Position numbers and translations under genes: made by a program. Positions 7,626-14,027 of a stretch of DNA of 14,027 bases are shown here, one piece after another. The first letter of the stretch is position 1. Every line of letters starts with the position of its first letter. A model generated the notes under the pieces. That model was not told the DNA's origin, did no database searches, and saw only the letters and a program-made list of their open reading frames with translations. Location of the stretch: contig CAZKUN010000237.1 in the NCBI GenBank assembly GCA_964555935.1, positions 1 through 14,027 on the forward strand, given 5' to 3'. The stretch is from CAZKUN01 sp964555935. GTDB taxonomy: Bacteria > Armatimonadota > Zipacnadia > Zipacnadales > VGFC01.

Positions 7626-8435
7626 CTAACCGCGGATCTCTTGCGCCGCCGTCACGAGATCGGCGAACGAATCCGCCTTGAGCGCGGCGCCGCCAACCAG
7701 CCCACCGTCGATGTCGGACGTCTCGAGCAGTCCTCGGACGTTCTCCGGCTTCATGCTGCCGCCATAGAGAACCGACACCTCGGCGCCCGCACCCGCGGCG
7801 GCCTCATCGACAGTCGACCGAACCAGACCGCACACGCGGTTCGCCTCATCGGCATCGCACGTCTCGCCGGTCCCGATGGCCCAGACGGGCTCATACGCCA
7901 TCACGACGCTCTTGATATGGTCCGCGTCCAGCCCCTGGAGGGCGGCCAGGACCTGGTCCCTGATGATCGCGTCGGCCAGGTTCTTCTCCCGCTCAGCCAG
8001 CGTCTCGCCAACGCAGATGATGGGCGTCAGGTCGTTCGCCAGAGCGGCCTTGGCTTTGGTGTTGACCGACTCGTCGGTGTCGCCGAAAACCCTGATCAGA
8101 TCATCGGTCATGTCCGGCTCCGGAACGCCGAAGCGCCCGCGCCGCTCGGAGTGACCGACGATGACGTACTGACAGCCGACAGCCGTCAGCATCGTCGGCG
8201 AGACCTCGCCCGTATACGCGCCGCTCTCTTTCCAGTACATGTTCTGCGCGGAGAGCTTGACGTTCGAGCCGGAGATCGCCTGGCTCACCCGATCCAGCGC
8301 CGTGAACTGAGGCGCCAGCACGACAACAACATTCTCGACCGAGCCGGAAGCCTCGACGACGCTCTTCGCGAGCGCTTCGGCCTCGACGAGGTCGCAGTTC
8401 ATCTTCCAGTTTCCAGCCATCATGGGCACGCGCAT
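7626..8435 (-). CDS. tpiA: Triosephosphate isomerase
   Basis: Interconverts dihydroxyacetone phosphate and glyceraldehyde 3-phosphate in the cytoplasm. At 269 residues it is a little longer than the usual 250-255. The catalytic residues are present: Lys11 in AGNWKMN, His95 in VGHSERR, and Glu182 in YEPVWAIGTG, which also opens the flexible loop 6. The phosphate-binding motifs VLYGGSMKPEN (222-232) and DGGLVGGAAL (243-252) are intact. The extra length comes mainly from an insertion of about 18 residues after SERR (GRFGVPEPDMTDDLIRV, about residues 100-116) before the usual FGDTDESVN stretch. AAGGAGG lies about 9 nt before ATG 8435. It follows pgk by 46 nt and gapA-pgk further upstream, the classic glycolytic order. 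Confidence 0.97.
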   Translation of the reverse strand: MRVPMMAGNWKMNCDLVEAEALAKSVVEASGSVENVVVVLAPQFTALDRVSQAISGSNVKLSAQNMYWKESGAYTGEVSPTMLTAVGCQYVIVGHSERRGRFGVPEPDMTDDLIRVFGDTDESVNTKAKAALANDLTPIICVGETLAEREKNLADAIIRDQVLAALQGLDADHIKSVVMAYEPVWAIGTGETCDADEANRVCGLVRSTVDEAAAGAGAEVSVLYGGSMKPENVRGLLETSDIDGGLVGGAALKADSFADLVTAAQEIRG

Positions 8436-8481
8436 TACTTGTGGCCTCCTTCAGACCTTCCAAACGCGGCATCGGCCGCGA

Positions 8482-9669
8482 TTAGGCATCGTTTAACACT
8501 GCGACGCCGGGGAGTTCTCTGCCCTCGAGGAACTCGAGCGACGCCCCGCCGCCTGTGCAGATGTGACTCATCTCGTCCGCGTAACCCGCCTGCGTCACGG
8601 CGGCAACCGCGTCGCCTCCGCCGATGACGGTGAAGCCTTTGCACTTCGCGACCGCCGCGGCAAGAGCATTCGTCCCGGCATCGAACGGCTCGACCTCAAA
8701 CAGACCCGCCGGACCGTTCCAGAAAAGCGTGTCCGCGTTCTCGATGATCTCGGCGTATGCAGCTCTCGTCTCCGGACCGATGTCGAGACCTTCCCAGCCG
8801 TCGCGCATGAAGCTGACAGGCACGGTCTTCTTGAAGCGCCAGTTGGTGATCTGTTCAGCCATGACCGTGTCGGTCGGCAGCTTCAGCCGATCCAGAGCAT
8901 CGCCCATCGTATCGAGTATCTTCCGGGCCGCGTCTTCGCTCTCCTGCCACCAGATCGAGTTGCCGATCGGCTTGCCTTGGGCTGAGAGGAACGCGTACGT
9001 CATCCCGCCGCAGACGAGCATGTGCTCGCACTTGGGCAGGAGGCTGTCGATGACGTCGATCTTGTCGGCGACCTTCGCGCCGCCCAGGATCACTACAAAG
9101 CCCTTCTGCGGGGCTTCAAGCAGCTGCTGCAGGGCCTTCAACTCGCCCTCAACAAGAAGGCCGGCGGCGGCTGGCCGAGCCAGCTCCGCAACGCCGACCG
9201 TCGAAGCGTGGGCGCGGTGACTCGAGCCAAACGCGTCGTTCACGAAGCAGTCGCCCAGCGTCGCGAGGGCTTTGGCGATGGCGGGATCATTCTTAGTCTC
9301 GCCCGCCTCGAACCGAGTATTTTCAAGCAGCATCACCTCACCCGGCTGGAGAGCATCAGCAGCGACTTTGGCCTCCGGGCCGGTCACGGTGGGCACGAAC
9401 TTCACGGGCTTGCCGAGCAACTCGCTCAGGCGGGCGGCGACGGGCTCCATGCTGTACTTGGCTTCGACGCCCTTGGGTCGGCCGAGGTGGGAGAACGCAA
9501 CAACGCTCCCGCCCTTGCCGAGAATATAGTTGATCGTATCCAGGGTGCGTTTGATACGCGTGCCATCGGTGATGACGCCATCCTTCAGCGGCACGTTGAA
9601 GTCCGCCCGAAGAAGCACGCGCTTGCCTTCGATTGGGAAGGCATCACTGCTCACGGTGAGCTTGTCCAC
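8482..9669 (-). CDS. pgk: Phosphoglycerate kinase
   Basis: Transfers the acyl phosphate of 1,3-bisphosphoglycerate to ADP (reversible) in glycolysis and gluconeogenesis. It has 395 residues, the normal length. The N-terminal domain carries RADFNVP (21-27), HLGRPKG (61-67), LENTRF (115-120) and NDAFGSSHRAHAS (144-156), which bind 3-phosphoglycerate. The C-terminal nucleotide domain carries GGAKVADKI (196-204), FWNGPAG (316-322), GGGDAVAAV (350-358) and CTGGGASLEFLEG (371-383), where Cys replaces the more common Ser before TGGG. The start is GTG 9669 with GGAGG 8 nt upstream. It sits between gapA and tpiA on the same strand, with a strong hairpin in the 149-nt gap behind gapA. Confidence 0.97.
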   Translation of the reverse strand: MDKLTVSSDAFPIEGKRVLLRADFNVPLKDGVITDGTRIKRTLDTINYILGKGGSVVAFSHLGRPKGVEAKYSMEPVAARLSELLGKPVKFVPTVTGPEAKVAADALQPGEVMLLENTRFEAGETKNDPAIAKALATLGDCFVNDAFGSSHRAHASTVGVAELARPAAAGLLVEGELKALQQLLEAPQKGFVVILGGAKVADKIDVIDSLLPKCEHMLVCGGMTYAFLSAQGKPIGNSIWWQESEDAARKILDTMGDALDRLKLPTDTVMAEQITNWRFKKTVPVSFMRDGWEGLDIGPETRAAYAEIIENADTLFWNGPAGLFEVEPFDAGTNALAAAVAKCKGFTVIGGGDAVAAVTQAGYADEMSHICTGGGASLEFLEGRELPGVAVLNDA

Positions 9670-9745
9670 GGGTTGCGCCTCCCATCCATGTGGGGGGAAT
9701 CGGCGAGCGTCGTCGCGCCGCCGGATTGGGTTTCCGTGACACGCA

Positions 9746-9789
9746 GTTGGGCGCCCGAGCGAGTCTTGGCGGCACTCGTGGCGCCCAAC
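9746..9789 (-). other. Stem-loop in the gapA-pgk intercistronic region
   Basis: GTTGGGCGCC (9746-9755) pairs perfectly over 10 bp with GGCGCCCAAC (9780-9789). The 24-nt interior contains a further 5-bp pairing, CGAGT with ACTCG. No T-run follows on the minus strand, so read-through into pgk is expected. A stem of this strength between co-transcribed genes often protects the upstream mRNA end or marks processing; which applies here is unknown. Confidence 0.6.
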
Positions 9790-9818
9790 GTGTAGTCACT
9801 TAGCTACGTCAGCGTGTT

Positions 9819-10853
9819 CTATAGGCCTTTTCCCGCGAGCATAACCATCAGGTCAGCCGTGCGGTTGCTGTAGCCCCATTCGTTGTCATACCAACCGAGA
9901 ACCTTGACCAGACTGCCTACGACGTTGGTGACCTGACCGTCGATGATGCATGACGCTGGGTCGCCGACGATGTCCTGGAGGACGATCGGCTCGTCGGTGT
10001 AGTTCAGGTACGGAGCCATCGGACCATCGGAAGCGGCGGCCAGCAGCGCGGCGTTGACTTCCTCCGTCGTCGTGGCCTTCGAGGTCTGGATCGTGAGGTC
10101 GGTGCACGAGCCTGTCGGCGTCGGGACGCGAAGCGAGAAGCCGTCGAGCTTGCCAGCGGCTTGGGGCAGGACCAGGCCGACCGCGCGGGCAGCACCCGTG
10201 GTCGTCGGGATGATGTTGAGCGCGGCCGAGCGCATCCGGCGCTTGTCCTTGTGCGGGAAGTCGAGAATGACCTGGTCATTGGTGTAGCTGTGAACCGTGG
10301 TCATGAAGCCCGACTCGATCCCGAAGTTGTCGCTGATGACCTTGGCCATCGGCGCCAGGCAGTTCGTGGTGCATGAGGCGTTCGAGATGAGCGAATGCTG
10401 CGCCGGATCGTAGTCGTCGTCATTGACGCCGAGCACGACCGTCACGAGGTTATCGTCGAACTCGCAAGCAGCCTTGCTGACCGGAGCCGAGATGATGACT
10501 TTCTTCGCGCCGCCCGCGAAGTGACGGGAGGCCTTGTCGCACGCGGTGAAGTGACCGGTCGATTCGAGCACGATGTCGACGCCCAGGCGGGACCACGGCA
10601 GGTTCGCCGGGTCACGGTCCTCGAGGCACTTGATGCTCTTGCCGTTGATGATGAGTTCCTCATCACCAAGCTCGACCGTTCCCGGGAACTTCCCGTAGAT
10701 GCTGTCGTACTTGAGCAAGTGAGCAAGCGCGTCGTTGTCGGTGAGATCGTTAATCGCGACGATCTCGATGTCATTCGGATACCGCTCAAAGATGGCCTTC
10801 GTTACCTGACGGCCGATACGTCCGAAACCGTTGATTCCAATGCGGACTGCCAA
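9819..10853 (-). CDS. gapA: Glyceraldehyde-3-phosphate dehydrogenase, type I
   Basis: Oxidises and phosphorylates glyceraldehyde 3-phosphate to 1,3-bisphosphoglycerate in the cytoplasm. It has 344 residues when started at TTG 10853, chosen because the conserved N-terminus (AVRIGINGFGRIGR) begins right after it and AGGAGG lies 9 nt upstream. The frame remains open to 10928, but those 25 extra residues are not GAPDH-like. Motifs are NGFGRIGR (8-15), Asp36 in AINDLTD favouring NAD, SNASCTTNC (157-165) with catalytic Cys161, His188, NIIPTTTGAA (213-222), RVPTPTGSCTDLT (242-254) and WYDNEWGYSNR (321-331). It is the second gene of a yvcK-gapA-pgk-tpiA series, 110 nt behind yvcK. A single gap gene is seen here; whether it works in both glycolysis and gluconeogenesis is not shown. 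Confidence 0.96.
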   Translation of the reverse strand: MAVRIGINGFGRIGRQVTKAIFERYPNDIEIVAINDLTDNDALAHLLKYDSIYGKFPGTVELGDEELIINGKSIKCLEDRDPANLPWSRLGVDIVLESTGHFTACDKASRHFAGGAKKVIISAPVSKAACEFDDNLVTVVLGVNDDDYDPAQHSLISNASCTTNCLAPMAKVISDNFGIESGFMTTVHSYTNDQVILDFPHKDKRRMRSAALNIIPTTTGAARAVGLVLPQAAGKLDGFSLRVPTPTGSCTDLTIQTSKATTTEEVNAALLAAASDGPMAPYLNYTDEPIVLQDIVGDPASCIIDGQVTNVVGSLVKVLGWYDNEWGYSNRTADLMVMLAGKGL

Positions 10854-10880
10854 AGTGATCAACCTCCTAGGGTAATCTCC

Positions 10881-10941
10881 CCCGGCGCTGGGCCGGGAAT
10901 ATTCTTCCGGCGCTCGAGCCCTCCCCAAGGGGGGACGAGCG
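10881..10941 (-). promoter_or_regulatory. Hairpin-rich gapA leader
   Basis: The 110 nt between yvcK and gapA hold three inverted repeats. CGCTCG (10911-10916) pairs with CGAGCG (10936-10941), enclosing C-rich and G-rich tracts that can extend the stem. An imperfect CCGG-GAATATTC-CCGG palindrome lies at 10893-10910. CCCGGC (10881-10886) pairs with GCCGGG (10892-10897). No T-run follows any of them. A weak promoter (TTGGGG and AATATT, 19-nt spacing) is possible but unconvincing. The region may tune expression between yvcK and gapA. Confidence 0.4.
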
Positions 10942-10963
10942 GCGGTTGTTCGATCTGCGCCCG

Positions 10964-12286
10964 TTAGACCACGGGTTCAGCCACCGGCGCCAGACGAATC
11001 AGCGTCGGTGCTAGCTTGTCCGGATCGTGCCAAGCGTAGTCGTCTATGGATATGAGATCGCCGCAGATGGGAATAACCCCCATGCGCCCGACCTCTTCGG
11101 CGTCCGGCTCGACGATCCGAGCGCCGACGCCCTCATACCTGGCCAACACGCCAGGATTGGGAACGGCATCATTTATCAGAACGAAGTCGAGGACCTTCCC
11201 GCCAACATGCTCCGTAACGGCCCTCACCTGGTCTGAGGCCTGGACGAGCAGATCTGTCTCGCCCGGCTGAGTCATTACATTGCATACGAACGCGCGAACC
11301 GCGTTCGTATCGCGCAGAGCCTGCGCGACCCCCGGCACGAGCAGATTCGGAATGAGGCTGGTGAACGTGCTGCCCGGGCCAATGACGACGATATCTGCGG
11401 TCTTAATTGCTTCGACGGCTTCTTCGAGCGCTTCAGGTTCTGCTGGGTCGAGGAACACCTCAGACAACCGCCCGCCATTGTCGGCCACTTGCGTCTCGCC
11501 GCGAATGAGGGTTCCATCCTCGAGCCGTCCACACAGAGTAACCTGCTCAAGCGTCGCAGGCAAGACCCTTCCGCGAATCGCCAGAACCTTGCTCGTCTCC
11601 TTGACGGCTCTCTCGAAGTCACCGGTGATCGACGCGAGCGCCGCGATGAACAAGTTCCCCAACGAGTGACCCTCGACGGATGGCACGTCCTCGAACCGGT
11701 ACTGCAGCAGGCGACTCATCAGTCCTTCATCGTCGGCCAAGGCCACAAGACAGTTGCGGACATCCCCGGGGGGCAGCATCTTCATCTCGCGCTGCAGCCG
11801 CCCGGAGCTTCCGCCGTCGTCTGAGACCGCCGCGATGGCGGTGATGTCGCTCGTATGTTTCTTGAGCCCTCGCAGCAAGTTGGACAACCCCGTCCCACCG
11901 CCGATAGCAACCACGGCCGGACCGCGAGGCCGGTCCCGATCATCGAGCAGCACGTCGACGAGCTGACGATCATCCTGGACGCGCAGAGGGTCAGATACCG
12001 ACTTGACCAGGTTGCGCAGCGCGACGAGAACGCACGCCAAGCCCGCTGCCGCGACCGCCGCGCCGACAAATGCCGCGAAGCGCGTCGCCCAGAGCGGGCC
12101 GATCAGGCTCATCATGGCGTCGGTGATCTCGACCATGTTGCTGAGGCCGATACCGAATGCCGTGCCGATGGATGCGATGGCGAGTCCGAGCAGCAGCAGG
12201 AGAAGCCATCGCTTCACCCGCAGGCCCGGATAGAGCCACCGAAGAAACGGCGGCAACTGCCGCCATCTGCTCCGCCCGCCGTTCAT
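10964..12286 (-). CDS. yvcK: YvcK/CofD-like gluconeogenesis factor with N-terminal membrane anchor
   Basis: A 440-residue member of the YvcK (UPF0052) family, related in fold to CofD 2-phospho-lactate transferase. In Bacillus, YvcK binds UDP-GlcNAc and is needed for normal cell shape on gluconeogenic carbon sources. Conserved motifs are AIGGGTGLSNLLRGLK (127-142), AVSDDGGSSGRL (153-164), LPPGDVRNCL (171-180), GHSLGNL (206-212), VIGPGSTFTSLIPNLL (301-316) and CNVMTQPGET (335-344). The first 100 residues are a membrane region with two hydrophobic helices (about 26-48 and 68-91), preceded by WLYPGLRVKRW; the catalytic-like domain should face the cytoplasm. The start is ATG 12286 with a modest GGAG 11 nt upstream; the open frame further upstream (to 12838) runs through leader RNA and the opposite-strand gene and is not coding. 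It heads the gapA-pgk-tpiA series and lies directly behind an attenuator-like leader. Confidence 0.94.
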   Translation of the reverse strand: MNGGRSRWRQLPPFLRWLYPGLRVKRWLLLLLLGLAIASIGTAFGIGLSNMVEITDAMMSLIGPLWATRFAAFVGAAVAAAGLACVLVALRNLVKSVSDPLRVQDDRQLVDVLLDDRDRPRGPAVVAIGGGTGLSNLLRGLKKHTSDITAIAAVSDDGGSSGRLQREMKMLPPGDVRNCLVALADDEGLMSRLLQYRFEDVPSVEGHSLGNLFIAALASITGDFERAVKETSKVLAIRGRVLPATLEQVTLCGRLEDGTLIRGETQVADNGGRLSEVFLDPAEPEALEEAVEAIKTADIVVIGPGSTFTSLIPNLLVPGVAQALRDTNAVRAFVCNVMTQPGETDLLVQASDQVRAVTEHVGGKVLDFVLINDAVPNPGVLARYEGVGARIVEPDAEEVGRMGVIPICGDLISIDDYAWHDPDKLAPTLIRLAPVAEPVV

Positions 12287-12425
12287 GGGTCGTTTGTCTC
12301 CGCGCTCAAAAAAAGCGGCCCCATTCTGGGCCGCACCAGTCGCTGGTAGGGAGTGAGTTCGAGGGTACGTGCCGCACGCGTGATGCATCAAATCGGCGTC
12401 CGGCGCAGCCCTGAAGCTCACCGGT
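12287..12425 (-). promoter_or_regulatory. Attenuator/riboswitch-like 5' leader of yvcK
   Basis: About 139 nt separate the predicted transcription start (12425/12426) from the yvcK ATG. Hairpin P1 pairs 12424-12415 with 12410-12400 (CCGGUGAGCU, loop UCAG, GGCUGCGCCGG with one bulged G). The P1 3' arm overlaps GGGCUGCGCC (12411-12402), which can instead pair over 10 bp (two G-U pairs) with GGUGCGGCCC (12337-12328), the 5' arm of the terminator. The P1, antiterminator and terminator folds are therefore mutually exclusive. A perfect ACCAG-CGA-CUGGU hairpin (12347-12335) and CGUG-CGG-CACG lie between. No known riboswitch class was recognised. It could also be a separate small RNA of about 118 nt ending at the terminator. 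Confidence 0.65.
12308..12334 (-). terminator. Intrinsic terminator just before yvcK
   Basis: On the minus strand GCGGCCC (12334-12328), a 6-nt loop and GGGCCGC (12321-12315) form a perfect 7-bp GC stem followed by seven T (12314-12308). This is a textbook intrinsic terminator, yet only 21 nt separate it from the yvcK start codon. No minus-strand gene upstream of it needs terminating: the nearest upstream DNA is the promoter at 12431-12459 and then an opposite-strand gene. Confidence 0.85.
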
Positions 12426-12430
12426 CGAAC

Positions 12431-12459
12431 AGTATAGCACGAGGCGCTAGGAGGGTCAA
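12431..12459 (-). promoter_or_regulatory. Sigma-70-type promoter for the yvcK leader
   Basis: On the minus strand TTGACC (12459-12454) and TATACT (12436-12431) are separated by exactly 17 nt, and a TG one base before the -10 box gives an extended -10. Five of six bases match consensus in each box. Transcription should start near 12425/12426. It is the clearest promoter in the window. Confidence 0.8.
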
Positions 12460-12556
12460 TGCGAGTCCAGGCGTGATGGGGGCGCCGGTGCCGAACGCGC
12501 GCGAGCAGGTGTTGTGTTACTCGAATGCTACGACTCGTACCTGGAGCAGCTATCTG

Positions 12557-14005
12557 ATGAGACCACCAAGCACGGCCGTCGCTCTGTTGCTGTTGATAGG
12601 CATCTCGGGGGCGGTCACCGCCCAGGGAACATCGGTGGACGGTATCCTCAGCGCCCAACTTGAGGCGATCCTTGACGTCCACGCTTCTCTGCTCACCGCG
12701 ATCATCAACGACGACGCCACGCCCGCGAATCTCGACAGGCTCCGCGCTCGGCTGTGCCATGAGGCCGCCGAGTTCCGGGGCATCGTCCAGGTCTTTCAGA
12801 CCACGCCCACCAGGCACGACCTCGATACCGCTCACCATCTAATGCGCGAGAGCGTGATCTCCCTGAACGAGCAGCGGGAGATCCTCGTGGCGATCCGCGG
12901 GGACGGGGAGCCCTCCCCCGACCTCACCCAAGCCGATGTGGATGACGTCTGGGAGATGGCCGAGGCCATCCTGATCGAGCGACTGGAGGAAGAGGTCACC
13001 GAGTTCCTCGAGGAGGAGGGCCTGCTGGACCTTGTCTCCGACATCGGCTTTGCTGAGGCGCGCGACGCCATCACTCAGCAGGTCGGCCACGGGCTGAAGG
13101 AGGTGCTCGCCGACGAGCTATACTCGATCGTCGGCTTCAACGTGCTCGACCGCGGCGCCCTGAGGCAGGTCCTCCACATGAGGGCCAACAGCGCCGCCCG
13201 AGGCATCGTCGGCAGGCTGCTCATGAAGTTCACGGGCAATGCGTTGGTGATCCAGTTCGGGACCGACATCATCATCAACTGGATCGGCCCCAAGCTGCAG
13301 GAGTTGTTCCGGCATCGCGGGCACACCCGGGAGCGACTCCAGCGGACGATCGTCGGCTTCGGGAACCGGTGGGACGATCTCAACGGACTGCCCGCGGACG
13401 CCCCAATCAAGCAGGTGCTTGCGCGCGTGGAGGCCGCCGAACGCGCGATCGATGCCACGCGCTATCTGAAGGGCGATCTCAGGCGCGCCGGCGACGATGA
13501 GGGCGGCGACATCCTGGTCGTCGGCATCGACCAGCTCCAGACCAAGATCGACGAGACCGTCCGCTACTACGTGCTCGACCAGAACGCCCACGCCGACGAC
13601 TACGCGGCCATCGTTAGCGTGCTGACCGACATCAGTCGCGACATCGGCTGCGGCAGCACCACCGGCGGCGCGACCGTCGCCGACACTCCACCATTCCCAG
13701 TCGACGACACGCGCTACCAGGAACACTCGTTCAAGAAGCCGCTATACCTCGTGCACATCACCGTCACCTACACCGCCGATGGCGCAAAGAACGGGGACCA
13801 GTGGGTTCTGTACCACGTGCCGCCGAAAGAGAGTGGCCGCTTCACCATGGGGGACGGCGGTGGAGCAGGGACCATGAGCTACGAGACGGACAAGCACTTC
13901 GGCCCGTTCTCCGGAGCGAGCGACATCTGCCCGGTCATGAAGGGCCTCGGGCTCACCTCCGTGCGCGCCTACACTGGATTCTTCACCTGCAAGCCACTCG
14001 ACTAG
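12557..14005 (+). CDS. Secreted protein of unknown function
   Basis: A 482-residue protein starting at ATG 12557, chosen because it opens a clear signal peptide (MRPPSTAVALLLLIGISG, cleavage likely after VTA at residue 22). The frame is open back to 12353 but that part overlaps the yvcK promoter region and looks non-coding. A weak TGGAG lies about 10 nt upstream of the ATG. I do not recognise a domain. The mature part is largely helical: residues 25-115 with heptad-like Leu spacing, a very acidic helix at 125-160 (ERLEEEVTEFLEEEGLL), and one hydrophobic segment near 226-243 (GNALVIQFGTDIIINWIG) that could touch a membrane. The last 100 residues appear beta-rich and Gly-rich (YLVHITVTYTADG, DQWVLYHV). 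Cysteines are at 67, 365, 458 and 478. It is divergent from yvcK, so the 270-nt gap holds both upstream regions; no plus-strand promoter was convincing. Confidence 0.75.
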   Translation: MRPPSTAVALLLLIGISGAVTAQGTSVDGILSAQLEAILDVHASLLTAIINDDATPANLDRLRARLCHEAAEFRGIVQVFQTTPTRHDLDTAHHLMRESVISLNEQREILVAIRGDGEPSPDLTQADVDDVWEMAEAILIERLEEEVTEFLEEEGLLDLVSDIGFAEARDAITQQVGHGLKEVLADELYSIVGFNVLDRGALRQVLHMRANSAARGIVGRLLMKFTGNALVIQFGTDIIINWIGPKLQELFRHRGHTRERLQRTIVGFGNRWDDLNGLPADAPIKQVLARVEAAERAIDATRYLKGDLRRAGDDEGGDILVVGIDQLQTKIDETVRYYVLDQNAHADDYAAIVSVLTDISRDIGCGSTTGGATVADTPPFPVDDTRYQEHSFKKPLYLVHITVTYTADGAKNGDQWVLYHVPPKESGRFTMGDGGGAGTMSYETDKHFGPFSGASDICPVMKGLGLTSVRAYTGFFTCKPLD

Positions 14006-14027
14006 CGAAGCGGGGCGGCTCATGTAG

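Noticed and set aside
7224..8627. Plus-strand open frame of 467 codons across the zinc-ribbon, tpiA and pgk genes
   Set aside because: It spans three well-supported minus-strand genes and their gaps, with no recognisable motif or ribosome-binding site.
12287..12388. In-frame ATG at 12388 that would extend YvcK by 34 residues or act as a leader peptide start
   Set aside because: No ribosome-binding site precedes it, the codons run straight through the terminator hairpin and T-run, and no stop separates it from yvcK, so it is not a classical leader peptide. The conserved YvcK N-terminus starts at 12286.
12353..12556. Upstream extension of the final secreted protein
   Set aside because: It overlaps the yvcK promoter and leader, lacks a signal-peptide-like start, and would bury the obvious signal peptide that begins at 12557.

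Overview
This is a GC-rich bacterial chromosome segment of conserved metabolic and surface or carbohydrate genes; no phage, integrase, transposase, CRISPR, rRNA or tRNA was seen. The gene set (DUF4838 protein, ribose-type ABC transporter, secreted FAD-dependent oxidoreductase with PKD and golvesin-like domains, membrane-anchored YvcK, gap-pgk-tpi cluster) suits a free-living carbohydrate-degrading bacterium from a lineage such as Armatimonadota, Planctomycetota, Hydrogenedentota or a neighbouring candidate phylum. That placement is an inference from gene style, not a match to a named genome.

Layout. (1) 1-4458, plus strand: a sugar operon with a DUF4838 protein (5' end outside the window), a RbsC-type permease coupled to it by an ATGA overlap, and a lipoprotein sugar-binding protein. 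The ATPase is not in the window. A 12-bp-stem hairpin at 4488-4517 closes it. (2) 4597-6771, minus strand and convergent: a secreted FAD-dependent oxidoreductase with a PKD domain and a golvesin/xanthan-lyase-like C-terminal domain. (3) 6772-7015: an intergenic stretch with nested palindromic repeats. (4) 7016-12286, minus strand: read in transcription order yvcK, gapA, pgk, tpiA and a twin zinc-ribbon protein, a likely central glycolysis/gluconeogenesis operon. (5) 12557-14005, plus strand and divergent from yvcK: a secreted protein of unknown function.

The most interesting part is 12287-12459, the region before yvcK. On the minus strand it holds a near-consensus sigma-70 promoter (TTGACC, 17-nt spacer, TATACT, with an extended TG), a leader of about 139 nt, and a perfect intrinsic terminator (7-bp GC stem followed by seven T) that ends only 21 nt before the yvcK start codon. 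An upstream leader segment can pair over 10 bp with the 5' arm of this terminator, and that same segment can alternatively fold into a local hairpin. This is the layout of a transcription attenuator or riboswitch, and here it could govern yvcK and perhaps the glycolytic genes behind it. I could not match it to a known riboswitch class. A separate small RNA ending at the terminator is the main alternative.

Two further repeat types lie between genes: a 25-nt hairpin repeat present twice (4541-4565 and 7535-7559, one mismatch), and a pair of 25-nt direct repeats at 6871-6935 whose GACAGGCG/CGCCTGTC hairpin is closed in the first copy and split by a second hairpin in the other.
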